From NCBI GenBank assembly GCA_016873315.1, contig VGXL01000013.1, forward strand, positions 1-34,973: a stretch of DNA of 34,973 nucleotides, written 5' to 3'. The first letter of the stretch is position 1. Every line of letters starts with the position of its first letter. Source of the stretch: Phycisphaerae bacterium (GTDB lineage Bacteria; Planctomycetota; Phycisphaerae; Phycisphaerales; SM1A02). Both the position numbers and the translations under genes were made by a program. The notes under the pieces were generated by a model. The model worked only from the letters and a program-made list of their open reading frames with translations. It did no database searches and was not told the origin of the DNA. Shown here piece after piece: positions 21,898 to 32,842 of the stretch.

Positions 21898-22692
21898 ATG
21901 GAGATCGATCCGTACGAACTCGTGGATGATTCGTTCGCGGCACCCGCGCTGCCTGGTCGGGTGGTCACGGGAGTCGATGCCGACGATGTGCACGGATCGC
22001 TCGGCGCGGATCTGCTTCTGCAGGCGAACAATTGCGTGCGTGCGTTCGGCTCATTCCATCTTGCCCTTTCGGGCGGATCCACGCCGCTGCCGTTCTATCG
22101 CTGCCTGATGGTCGATCCACGCTTTCGCCACCTGCCGTGGGAACGCACGCACCTGTGGGTCGTTGACGAACGCTGCGTCGCGCCCGATGACGATCGCTGC
22201 AACTTTCGGCACATCCGCGAAACGATCGTCGAGCATGTTGACATCCCGCCGCAGCAGGTGCATCCGATGGACGCCCACCTGCCGGGCGCCGCCGCTGCGT
22301 ACGACCGAGCCATTCGCGAGACGCTCGCGTGGCGCGAAGCAGGACACAACCGGCTCGACTTCGTGCTCCTGGGCATGGGCGGCGACGGCCACACGGCGAG
22401 TCTTTTTCCGCACAGTCCGGCGCTGCGCGAGTCCGACGCGCTCATCACCTTCAACGATGGCCCCACCGTCACGCCGCCGGACCGCGTCACGATGACCTAT
22501 CGACTGCTGAACGCTTCGCGATTCGTCGCCGTGCTCGTCATGGGCGCATCCAAGCACGCGATGCTCGAACGCGTGGCCCGGGCCGATGCAGAAGATGCCG
22601 CCAACCTTCCGATCCGCGGGATTGCACCGACGGGCGGAGAGCTGCGTTGGTACCTCGACCGTGCCGCCTGCACTGGCGCGCAGGCCCGCTGA
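21898..22692 (+). CDS. pgl: 6-phosphogluconolactonase
   Basis: The product is 264 residues and hydrolyses the lactone made by Zwf to 6-phosphogluconate. Family motifs include LALSGGSTPLPFYRCL (about 54-69), WVVDERCVAPDDDRCNFRHI and LLGMGGDGHTASLFPHSPAL, the NagB/RpiA-type signature with the DGH triad. Its start lies 3 nt after the zwf stop with no clear ribosome site, consistent with coupled translation. The 3' end faces ruvX with only 9 nt between the stops, so transcription of the two units must terminate in each other's coding region or read through. Confidence 0.95.
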   Translation: MEIDPYELVDDSFAAPALPGRVVTGVDADDVHGSLGADLLLQANNCVRAFGSFHLALSGGSTPLPFYRCLMVDPRFRHLPWERTHLWVVDERCVAPDDDRCNFRHIRETIVEHVDIPPQQVHPMDAHLPGAAAAYDRAIRETLAWREAGHNRLDFVLLGMGGDGHTASLFPHSPALRESDALITFNDGPTVTPPDRVTMTYRLLNASRFVAVLVMGASKHAMLERVARADAEDAANLPIRGIAPTGGELRWYLDRAACTGAQAR

Positions 22693-22701
22693 CGGATCGT
22701 C

Positions 22702-23115
22702 TCACGCTCGCGAATCGAGGAATGCCTGCAGGATGACGCAGGCGGCGAGTGCATCCCGGATTGCCTTCTTCTGGCCGTGCGTGCGGCCGCTGCGCTGGAG
22801 GAACTCCTCGGCATCCAAGCTCGAACACCGTTCGTCTTGAAGGTGGATCGGCAACTTCGTTCGCTGTTGAAGCAACTCGACGAAGGCGCGCACGATCTTC
22901 GCGCGCGGTCCCTCGGATCCGTCCATGTTGAACGGCATGCCGACGACGAGGTCAGTCGGGTCATGGCTCTCGATCGCACGCAGCACCGCATCGCGGACCA
23001 GATCGTGCGTGGTCGCCTGCACAACCTCGAGCGGCATGGGCAACCGGAGCACGCTGTCGGCCACGGCAAGTCCCGTGCGCTTGTCACCAAGATCGATCGC
23101 GAGGAAACGGGCCAT
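22702..23115 (-). CDS. ruvX: RuvX/YqgF-family Holliday junction resolvase-like nuclease
   Basis: The product is 137 residues, the normal RuvX length. The RNase H-like fold is seen in FLAIDLGDKRTGLAVAD (Asp 8 first acidic residue), DLVVGMPFNMDGSEGPRA and the last acidic region DERCSSLDAEE, followed by KKAIRDALAACVILQAFLD. Family members are implicated in 16S rRNA 5' processing and possibly recombination. Although adjacent to ruvA it is transcribed away from it, with manC. The ATG at 23115 overlaps the manC stop by one base (ATGA), so it is translated from the manC message. Confidence 0.95.
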   Translation of the reverse strand: MARFLAIDLGDKRTGLAVADSVLRLPMPLEVVQATTHDLVRDAVLRAIESHDPTDLVVGMPFNMDGSEGPRAKIVRAFVELLQQRTKLPIHLQDERCSSLDAEEFLQRSGRTHGQKKAIRDALAACVILQAFLDSRA

Positions 23116-24200
23116 CAGCGGAGCGGTGAGGGGAGCCGCGCCACCAGGTCCTTCACCTGCTCGGCCATGTCGGCGCGGCAGACGAGCGTGGCGTCCTTCG
23201 TGCGCACGATGACGACGTGGTCCAGCCCAATCGTGGCGACGAGGTGTTCTGGATCGTCGCTCGCAACGATGATGTTGGTCGAGTCCAGATGGACCGCATG
23301 GCACGAGCCGCGGTTGCCCGCTTCGTCCGCCGGCAGCGTGGAACCCCAACTCGGCCACGATCCCACATCCTTCCAGTCGACCGGCATGGGTACGGTTGCG
23401 ACCGAGAGCGAAGCGTCCACGCTCGCGGGTTCCATGAGGGCCACATCGACGCTCACCTTGGGAAGGTGCTGATAGACGGCAGCGACGGCGTGCGAAACAT
23501 TGCCGCCAGTGGCCGCAGCATCGCGAATCCTCATGATTCCGGCGTGATTCGCTGGGCAGAAGCGTTCGATCGCTCTCAGCACCGTGCCCGCATGCAGGAC
23601 GAACATGCCACTGTTCCAACCGAAACGGCCGCTGGTCATGAACTCCTGCGCGCGCTTGATGTTGGGCTTCTCGACGAAGCGCTTGCAGCGCACGGCGGGC
23701 GCGAAGCCGGGCACGGGATCGCCGAACTCGATGTAGCCGTACGCAGTCGAGGGATGGTTCGGAGCGATCGCGAAGGTGGCGAATCTCGACGGATCGGCTT
23801 CGATCAGGGCGAAGCCCGTCTGCATGCACGCCTCGAAGGTCGCCTGCGGAGTGATCACGTGATCGGCAGTCAGCACGCAGAAGACGGCGTCCGCATCGCG
23901 CGCCGCGAGCACCGCGGCAGTGAATCCGACGGCATTCAGCGTGTCGCGCCCAATCGGCTCACCAAGGAAGTTTCGAGGCTCGAGCCCCGGGACGGCTGCG
24001 AGCACTTGATTCCGGTAGGCATCGGCTGCGCACACCAGGCGTCGTTCAGCAGGAACAAGTCCCGCGATGCGCTCGCCTGCGAGCTCGAGCAGGCTGCGGC
24101 CGTTGATGAAGGGCACGAGTTGCTTGGGCATCGCCGCACGGCTCATCGGCCAAAGCCGCGTGCCGCTGCCGCCGGCCATGATCATTGCGTACCGCGCCAT
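23115..24200 (-). CDS. manC: Mannose-1-phosphate guanylyltransferase
   Basis: The product is 361 residues and makes GDP-mannose from mannose-1-phosphate and GTP for polysaccharide or glycan synthesis. The nucleotidyltransferase signature GGSGTRLWPMSRAAMPKQ is at 10-27, and TADHVI, GYIEFG, RFVEKP and WNSGMFV follow in the usual order. The length corresponds to the monofunctional enzyme without the phosphomannose isomerase cupin. The ATG at 24200 lies 7 nt after TAGGAT on the minus strand. Co-transcription with ruvX is a gene-order effect rather than a shared pathway. A polysaccharide-export gene lies about 10 kb away. Confidence 0.95.
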   Translation of the reverse strand: MARYAMIMAGGSGTRLWPMSRAAMPKQLVPFINGRSLLELAGERIAGLVPAERRLVCAADAYRNQVLAAVPGLEPRNFLGEPIGRDTLNAVGFTAAVLAARDADAVFCVLTADHVITPQATFEACMQTGFALIEADPSRFATFAIAPNHPSTAYGYIEFGDPVPGFAPAVRCKRFVEKPNIKRAQEFMTSGRFGWNSGMFVLHAGTVLRAIERFCPANHAGIMRIRDAAATGGNVSHAVAAVYQHLPKVSVDVALMEPASVDASLSVATVPMPVDWKDVGSWPSWGSTLPADEAGNRGSCHAVHLDSTNIIVASDDPEHLVATIGLDHVVIVRTKDATLVCRADMAEQVKDLVARLPSPLR

Positions 24201-24207
24201 GAGCGTG

Positions 24208-24213
24208 ATCCTA
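24208..24213 (-). promoter_or_regulatory. -10 box of manC-ruvX
   Basis: The minus strand has TAGGAT, 7 nt, then the manC ATG. Only 13 bp separate it from the divergent ruvA box. Confidence 0.55.
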
Positions 24214-24226
24214 CGCGGCCGCCCGG

Positions 24227-24232
24227 TACGCT
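24227..24232 (+). promoter_or_regulatory. -10 box of ruvA
   Basis: TACGCT is followed by 6 nt and the ruvA ATG at 24239. No SOS-type LexA box was seen around it. Confidence 0.55.
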
Positions 24233-24238
24233 CCCCGC

Positions 24239-24871
24239 ATGATCGCGCGACTCCACGGCACCCTTGAGGAACTTCACGAAGGCATCGCGCTCGTGCGATG
24301 CGGGGCCGTGAGTTACGAGGTGCTCGTGCCCGCCGCCGACCAGATGCGGCTCGCCGGCGCGATCGGCAGTGAACTCGAGTTTGTCACGCTGCACTATCTG
24401 GAATCTCAGGGGCAGGGCAGCAGTTTCTGGCCGCGGCTCATCGGGTTTCGCACGGTGCGCGATCGTGAGTTTTTCGAACTCCTCACGACCGTGAAGGGGA
24501 TCGGCAATCGCAAGGCGCTCCGCGCGCTGCAGTTGCCGTTCGGGCAGGTCGCGCAGGCGATCGTCGATCGCAACCTTGCACTGCTCACGAGCCTTCCCGA
24601 GATCGGTCGCAAGACCGCCGAGACGATCGTGGTCGACCTGAAGGACAAGATGGGGCCGTTCCTCCAACTCGGCACGACGGTCGCTGGTGCAAAGGGCACC
24701 GTGCCAGCGGCGGGTGGCCAACTCGCGCTCGACGCGATGGCGATTCTGGTCCAGCTCGGGGAGAGCCGCGCGGGCGCGCGCGACTTGGTGGACCGCGCGC
24801 TCGATGCCGAGCCTGCCTTGGCGACGGCCGACGCGGTCGTCACGGCCGCCTTCAGATTCAAGTCATCCTGA
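24239..24871 (+). CDS. ruvA: Holliday junction branch migration protein RuvA
   Basis: The product is 210 residues and binds Holliday junctions as a tetramer and recruits the RuvB motor. An OB-fold N-terminal domain (1-65, MIARLHGTLEE) is followed by two helix-hairpin-helix motifs, TVKGIGNRKALRAL (84-97) and LPEIGRKTAETIVVDLKDK (119-137). After a linker comes the C-terminal RuvB-binding domain (about 160-205, LDAMAILVQLG). Neither ruvB nor ruvC is in the window. The gene is convergent with plsC and overlaps it by 9 nt. Confidence 0.95.
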   Translation: MIARLHGTLEELHEGIALVRCGAVSYEVLVPAADQMRLAGAIGSELEFVTLHYLESQGQGSSFWPRLIGFRTVRDREFFELLTTVKGIGNRKALRALQLPFGQVAQAIVDRNLALLTSLPEIGRKTAETIVVDLKDKMGPFLQLGTTVAGAKGTVPAAGGQLALDAMAILVQLGESRAGARDLVDRALDAEPALATADAVVTAAFRFKSS

Positions 24872-25687
24872 CGCGCCCGCAGCGGGCTGCGTGAGCCGCT
24901 CCTCGATGTGATCGAGGTGACGGTCCGCAAGCGGTAAGCCGAGGTCGGTGGCGATCATCGTCCGCACGCGCTCGGTGAACGCATCGACATCGGCAGCGCG
25001 CGGAGGATCGAGGACTCCCAGAAGTCGCACGGTGGCCGAGCAGGGAACGAACAAGCTCCGCAGCGTGCCCGCGTTTGCCGGAATGCCGCGCAGCGACATC
25101 ACGACCACGCGAGCTTTGCCCTTGGCCGCAAGCGATGCGAATCCTGGCATGAATCGATAGACCTGCCCCGGCGGTCGTTCGATGCCACCCTCGGGGAAGA
25201 CCCCGAGCGCGCCGCCGGAGCGCAAGTGTTTCATCGCAGCAAGGAGCGATTGCGTGTCGCGACGGTCATAGTGGACCGGGATCACCTGCTGCAGCCGCCA
25301 GAACCAACCGAGTACGCCGACCATCTGGTCGGCAGCCATGAACCATCGCAGCCGCCGGCGCATCGTGAGCTGCACCAGGATCGGATCGACTCCGGCGACA
25401 TGGTTGCAGACGACGATGACCGGGCCCGACGAGGCGTCCTCGAGCAGGTCCTGAGATTGGGGCACGAAGCCATCCGTGCGGAAGCGGTGCACGCGACGAG
25501 TCCAGATCCGACCGATCTGCGCGAAGAACGCGGTCGTGTCATCGGCATCGAGCTGCCGTCGCGCCGCCGGCAGAAACCACCACCAGATCCAGCACCAGAA
25601 GGCAATCCACGCTGCCACGGCGACCCCAACCAAGGCACTCGTGGCGCTCACCAGGGGTTGCGCGGTCGCGGCGTCGGCGGCAGTCAT
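24863..25687 (-). CDS. 1-acyl-sn-glycerol-3-phosphate acyltransferase (PlsC-like)
   Basis: The product is 274 residues, a membrane acyltransferase of phospholipid synthesis. A hydrophobic N-terminal segment (about 17-40, very rich in Trp) anchors it. The catalytic NHVAGVD (His 96, Asp 101) and the acceptor-binding FPEGG (164-168) are in order, with VHYDRRD and VYRFMPGFASLA between and after. The substrate could also be another lysophospholipid or ornithine lipid, since PlsC paralogues are common. The minus-strand start lies 8 nt after CATAAT, and its 3' end overlaps ruvA by 9 nt. Confidence 0.9.
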   Translation of the reverse strand: MTAADAATAQPLVSATSALVGVAVAAWIAFWCWIWWWFLPAARRQLDADDTTAFFAQIGRIWTRRVHRFRTDGFVPQSQDLLEDASSGPVIVVCNHVAGVDPILVQLTMRRRLRWFMAADQMVGVLGWFWRLQQVIPVHYDRRDTQSLLAAMKHLRSGGALGVFPEGGIERPPGQVYRFMPGFASLAAKGKARVVVMSLRGIPANAGTLRSLFVPCSATVRLLGVLDPPRAADVDAFTERVRTMIATDLGLPLADRHLDHIEERLTQPAAGASG

Positions 25688-25695
25688 GCAGGGGC

Positions 25696-25701
25696 ATTAT
25701 G
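25696..25701 (-). promoter_or_regulatory. Possible -10 box of the acyltransferase gene
   Basis: The minus strand has CATAAT, 8 nt, then the ATG at 25687. It matches TATAAT at five of six bases but lacks the first T of TANNNT. Confidence 0.35.
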
Positions 25702-25718
25702 CCGTCGGGCCGTTGCGC

Positions 25719-25724
25719 TATCCT
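25719..25724 (+). promoter_or_regulatory. Possible -10 box of carB
   Basis: TATCCT lies 28 nt before the carB ATG, implying a leader of about 20 nt. No Shine-Dalgarno sequence is obvious in that leader. Confidence 0.35.
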
Positions 25725-25752
25725 CGCCCTGATTTTGCCCTGAGCACCCACC

Positions 25753-29283
<3,531 letters not shown>

Positions 29284-29349
29284 CCGAGCCGAGCAAGTGT
29301 GCCCGAAGCCCACTGGCTGACCCGGGTGGGCCCACGGCCGTGCAGCGGC

Positions 29350-29355
29350 TAGGAT
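29350..29355 (+). promoter_or_regulatory. -10 box of nuoH
   Basis: TAGGAT is followed by 9 nt and the ATG at 29365. A GTGGGCCCAC palindrome lies about 17 bp upstream of the box. Confidence 0.5.
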
Positions 29356-29364
29356 CTCTCTCCC

Positions 29365-30678
29365 ATGCAGGCCCTGATTCCAGAGACCGGCGGCATCGCG
29401 CAACTCATCACCAACGCGATCACCATCTTCGTGGTGATCCATGTCATCCTCGGTGGGTGCGCGTACTCGATCATGCTCGAGCGCAAGCTCAGCGCGTGGA
29501 TGCAGGACCGCATCGGTCCCAACCGAGTCGGCCCCAAGGGGCTGCTCCAGCCAATCGCCGACGGTCTCAAGTTCCTCTTCAAGGAGGACTACCGGCCCAA
29601 GAACTCCGACAGCGCGCTGTTCACACTCGCGCCAGCGCTCATCATCATCCCGGCGATCATCGGTTTCGTGATCATCCCCTGGGCGGGAGTGCTCGATTGT
29701 TCGCAGCTGCCGTTTGGCCTCGCGTCGATGCTCGGCCTTGAAGGCGTTCAGGTCAAGATCACTGGCGCGGCTGTAAACATCGGCGTGATCTATCTGGTGG
29801 CGGTCGCGAGCTTGGGCGTGTACGGCGTGGGTCTGGGTGGCTGGGCGAGCGGCAGCAAGTTCAGCTTCCTCGGCGGACTTCGCGCGAGCGCGCAGATGAT
29901 CAGCTACGAGATTCCGATGGGCGTGAGCCTGCTCTGCGTGGTGCTGCTGGCGGGGTCGCTCGATCCCTACGCCATCGTGCTGGCCCAGCAGGACGGCATG
30001 TGGAATCTGCTGCAGCAGCCGCTGGCGGCGATCATCTTCTACGCGTGCCTGCTCGCTGAATCGAATCGCGCTCCCTTCGACCTTGCGGAGGCCGAGAGCG
30101 AACTCGTGGGCGGCTACCACACCGAATACAGCAGCATGCGCTTCGCCATGTTCTTCCTGGCGGAGTACTTCCACATGATCACCGGGTCGGCGCTCTTCTG
30201 CGTGCTGTTCCTGGGTGGCTTCAGCCTGAATCCGTTCGGCGCGGGTCCCGATCTGCCGCTCGTTGGCGGGCCGCTCCTGATCGTGGCGCAGTTTGGCATC
30301 CTCGCTGGCAAGATCTTCCTCGTCGTCAGCTTGGGCATGGCGGTTCGTTGGACCGTGCCGCGCTTCCGCTACGACCAGCTCATGCGTCTTGCATGGGAAG
30401 GCATGATCCCGGCGTCGGTGCTCGTGCTCGCTGCGACGGCGCTCATGGTGTACTGGGGCCGCACCGACCTGATGTGGCTGGCGAGCATCGCGTGCGTCGG
30501 CGTGATCTACGCCGTGCGCCCGCTTCTGCCCAAGCAGCCCAACGCCAATCAGCGCATTCGCATCATTGGCAGCCGTTTTTCGCCAGTGACAGAGGGCGAA
30601 GCCGCTCCGACCCATCCATTGGCGCTCGACGAATCGGCCATGCCCGATCCGGCGCAAGGCCCAATCTCGATGCACTGA
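29365..30678 (+). CDS. nuoH: NADH-quinone oxidoreductase subunit H
   Basis: The product is 437 residues, with about nine transmembrane helices. It is the complex I membrane subunit that joins the hydrophilic arm to the proton-pumping chain and lines the quinone tunnel. Signatures include YSIMLERKLSAWMQDRIGPNRVGP near 35-57, LRASAQMISYEIPMG, and the long loop AESNRAPFDLAEAESELVGGYHTEYS. The C-terminus carries about 60 extra residues (polar, from about 380), longer than E. coli NuoH. It is unusual that no other nuo gene flanks it; carB precedes and a small gene follows. It is presumably expressed separately from the remaining subunits. Confidence 0.96.
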   Translation: MQALIPETGGIAQLITNAITIFVVIHVILGGCAYSIMLERKLSAWMQDRIGPNRVGPKGLLQPIADGLKFLFKEDYRPKNSDSALFTLAPALIIIPAIIGFVIIPWAGVLDCSQLPFGLASMLGLEGVQVKITGAAVNIGVIYLVAVASLGVYGVGLGGWASGSKFSFLGGLRASAQMISYEIPMGVSLLCVVLLAGSLDPYAIVLAQQDGMWNLLQQPLAAIIFYACLLAESNRAPFDLAEAESELVGGYHTEYSSMRFAMFFLAEYFHMITGSALFCVLFLGGFSLNPFGAGPDLPLVGGPLLIVAQFGILAGKIFLVVSLGMAVRWTVPRFRYDQLMRLAWEGMIPASVLVLAATALMVYWGRTDLMWLASIACVGVIYAVRPLLPKQPNANQRIRIIGSRFSPVTEGEAAPTHPLALDESAMPDPAQGPISMH

Positions 30679-30881
30679 TGCGACTGCTGCGCGCCGTCAT
30701 CGCTCTCGTCCGCCTTGGCTTCGCGACGAGGTTCCGACTCGGTGGTGCGTACTGGTCATGGCGGCGTGAGACTGCGTTCGGCTGCGATGCGGCGCGATGG
30801 CCTTCTGCCGCGCAACGACGACGGGCGATGATCGAGTACGCCGAGTGGGTTGCATCAATGCGAACGCTCATCAAGCGATGA
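30678..30881 (+). CDS. Small Arg/Trp-rich protein (67 aa) coupled to nuoH
   Basis: The ATG lies within the nuoH stop (TGATG). The product is 67 residues: a short hydrophobic or amphipathic start (LLRAVIALVRLGF), then GGAYWSWRRETAFG, an Ala/Arg stretch and IEYAEWVASMRTL. From memory, planctomycete genomes contain small proteins with the same Y-W-x-W-R-x-E-TAFG and Y-x-x-W...MR pattern, so it is likely a real conserved gene. No function is known. It is basic overall and probably sits at the membrane surface. Its coupling to nuoH hints at a role near complex I, which is speculation. Confidence 0.6.
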   Translation: MRLLRAVIALVRLGFATRFRLGGAYWSWRRETAFGCDAARWPSAAQRRRAMIEYAEWVASMRTLIKR

Positions 30882-31060
30882 AGGTCGTGCCGCGTGCGGC
30901 GACCCGCGGTGCAGGACTCACCGAGCATGCAGGTTGTCGTGATGCGCGCGGCGACCCGCGGTGCAGGTCATACGGGGTGTGCAGGATGTCATGCCGCGCG
31001 CGGCGACCAGCGATGTGGTGAACGGCGATCGTGAAGGTTGTCGGACCGCGCGGTTCGGCG
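30879..31060 (+). repeat. Four degenerate tandem repeats, period about 49-52 bp
   Basis: Units begin at about 30879, 30928, 30980 and 31032. Each opens with TG(A/C)AGG(T/A)(T/C)GTC, contains a GCCGCGCGCGGCGACC-type GC palindrome and (in the first two) ends in GCGGTGCAGG. The fourth unit is the most decayed. The array starts in the stop codon of the 67-aa gene. No protein-coding logic explains the period, since 49 and 52 are not multiples of three. Confidence 0.6.
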
Positions 31061-31330
31061 TGGCGCGGGGGGCGCGACTTGCGTGGCGCGATCTTCGTGG
31101 CATAGATTCCCGACACGACTTTCATGCGGGCGTCGAGGGGAACTCCGACCTTCTCGGCGCCCGCTTCGTTTCCGCTTTCGCTGGTGAGCCACGCAGCGTG
31201 TCCGCCCTTGGGAATTGTGTTGATGTTCATCGCTGGGGGGATCTGGGCGGCGACTCGCGTGGGGATCTGCGCCGACTTTCTCAGGGTGTCACGGTGGCCG
31301 CGCTCGGGCGTTGCTACCCTCGGAGCATCC
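31061..31330. other. Intergenic remainder before radA, no convincing gene
   Basis: After the tandem repeats this stretch of about 270 bases holds no recognisable RNA gene or terminator. A minus-strand frame (ATG at 31230, ending at 30871, 119 codons) begins with MNINTIPKGGHAAW and has moderately coding-like codon use. Its second half, however, lies in the repeats and it lacks a -10 box or ribosome site, so I do not call it a gene. The radA frame is also open upstream to 31124, without a promoter match. Confidence 0.4.
31315..31320 (+). promoter_or_regulatory. -10 box of radA
   Basis: TACCCT is followed by 10 nt and the radA ATG at 31331, the longest spacing of the short-leader set. Confidence 0.45.
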
Positions 31331-32773
31331 ATGGCCAAGTTGCGCACATCCTGGGTCTGCGATGGCTGCGGCGGTGTCCAAGTGCGCTGGGCCGGCAAGT
31401 GCCCTGACTGCGGTGCGTGGGACAGCCTCAAGGAGTTTCGTCACGACGCGGCCGCGGTCCCCACCTGCGATGGCGTCTCCGCGCCATGGCAAGCTCTCGC
31501 GTCGGCGTCGCCCGCCGTTCCATTGGCGCAGGTCGAGCCGCTCGAGGCGCCGCGATTCGCCACCGGCGTTGGCGAACTGGATCGCGTTCTCGGCGGCGGC
31601 TGTGTTCCCGGCAGCGCCATCCTGCTCGGCGGCGACCCAGGCATCGGCAAGAGCACGCTGCTGCTGCAGGCACTCGGTCATGTCGCCGCGCGCGGCACGC
31701 CCGTGCTCTACGCGAGCAGCGAAGAAAGCGCGCATCAGGTCAAGTTGCGCGCCGAGCGCATCGACAGCCCATCCAACGCCGAGCGCGATCAGCATCTCTA
31801 TCTTCTGGCCGATTCGAACATCGCTCGCATTCTTGAGCAAGCGCGCGTCATCAAGCCCGCGATCCTGGCGATTGACTCGATCCAGCTTGTGTCGCGACAC
31901 GATCTCGATGCGCTTCCCGGCAGCATGAGTCAGCTGCGGCGCTGCTGCCTCGATGCCGTGCAATTCGCCAAGTCGACCGGTACGGTCGTCATCGTCGTCG
32001 GCCATGTCACGAAGGAGGGCGATCTCGCGGGCCCCAAGCTCCTTGAACACATGGTCGATGTCGTGCTCTCGTTCGAGGGCGATCGCCATCTGGCGTGGCG
32101 CGTCGTGCGTGGCGTCAAGAACCGATTCGGGAGCACACTCGAGATCGGTCTCTTCGAGATGACGGGCTCGGGACTCGAACAAGTCGACGAGGGCGCGATC
32201 GCGCCCGATGCCGTCGCGCGCGCCGGCTGCGTCAGTTTTCCAACGCTCGCAGGGACGCGCGTGCTGCTGGCTGAGATTCAATCGCTCGTCGTGGCTGGCA
32301 TCTTGGGCAGCGCCAAGCGCAAAGGAAGCGGTGTCGATGCCAATCGGCTTGCCATGATGATCGCCGTGCTCGAACGCCACGGGGGCTTGCGACTTGGCGA
32401 CCGCGACATCTACGCGAGCGTCGCTGGCGGGCTTCGCATCGTGGAGCCTGCGGGTGATCTGGCGGTCTGCCTGGCGGTGGCCGGTGCACACCTCGATCGA
32501 ACCCTCGGCCGCGGAACGGCGGCCATCGGCGAGGTCGCACTCTCGGGCGAGGTTCGCCCAACGCGCCAGCTGCTCCAACGAGCGAGCGAGGCGGTCCGCC
32601 GTGGCTGCTCGGCGCTGCTCGTGCCAGCCAGCCAAGTGGCGGATCTGGCGACGCTGTCGGGCAAGGCAGACATCGTTGGCGTGGCCAATGTTGCTCAGGC
32701 GATCGATCAGTTGGGCGCAGTGCCGGGCGCGTCGGCCAAGGGTGCCGCCCGATCGTCGTCCAAGCGCGGCTGA
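31331..32773 (+). CDS. radA: DNA repair protein RadA (Sms)
   Basis: The product is 480 residues, a RecA-like ATPase and branch-migration helicase in recombination. An N-terminal C4 zinc finger (Cys 10, 13, 24, 27) is followed by the RecA core with Walker A GDPGIGKST (101-109), the Walker B region AILAIDSIQ, and the RadA-specific KNRFG motif. The C-terminal Lon-like domain (about 330-455) contains RLAMMIAVLERHGG and GEVALSGEVRPT. It ends in a Ser/Lys-rich tail. The ATG at 31331 gives the family N-terminus exactly. It is followed by pyrB after 69 nt. Confidence 0.97.
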   Translation: MAKLRTSWVCDGCGGVQVRWAGKCPDCGAWDSLKEFRHDAAAVPTCDGVSAPWQALASASPAVPLAQVEPLEAPRFATGVGELDRVLGGGCVPGSAILLGGDPGIGKSTLLLQALGHVAARGTPVLYASSEESAHQVKLRAERIDSPSNAERDQHLYLLADSNIARILEQARVIKPAILAIDSIQLVSRHDLDALPGSMSQLRRCCLDAVQFAKSTGTVVIVVGHVTKEGDLAGPKLLEHMVDVVLSFEGDRHLAWRVVRGVKNRFGSTLEIGLFEMTGSGLEQVDEGAIAPDAVARAGCVSFPTLAGTRVLLAEIQSLVVAGILGSAKRKGSGVDANRLAMMIAVLERHGGLRLGDRDIYASVAGGLRIVEPAGDLAVCLAVAGAHLDRTLGRGTAAIGEVALSGEVRPTRQLLQRASEAVRRGCSALLVPASQVADLATLSGKADIVGVANVAQAIDQLGAVPGASAKGAARSSSKRG

Positions 32774-32830
32774 AGAAGGTCGGTCCGGGCCCTCCGTTCC
32801 ACGGCGACGGGGCCATGCGCCCACCTGCGC

Positions 32831-32836
32831 TACCTT
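32831..32836 (+). promoter_or_regulatory. -10 box of pyrB deciding a GTG start
   Basis: TACCTT is followed by 6 nt and the GTG at 32843. No ATG exists near the expected N-terminus. Confidence 0.6.
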
Positions 32837-32842
32837 CCGGTC

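Noticed and set aside
30871-31230. Minus-strand ORF of 119 codons beginning MNINTIPKGG
   Set aside because: Half of it lies in tandem repeats whose period breaks reading frames. There is no promoter box, ribosome site or recognisable family.
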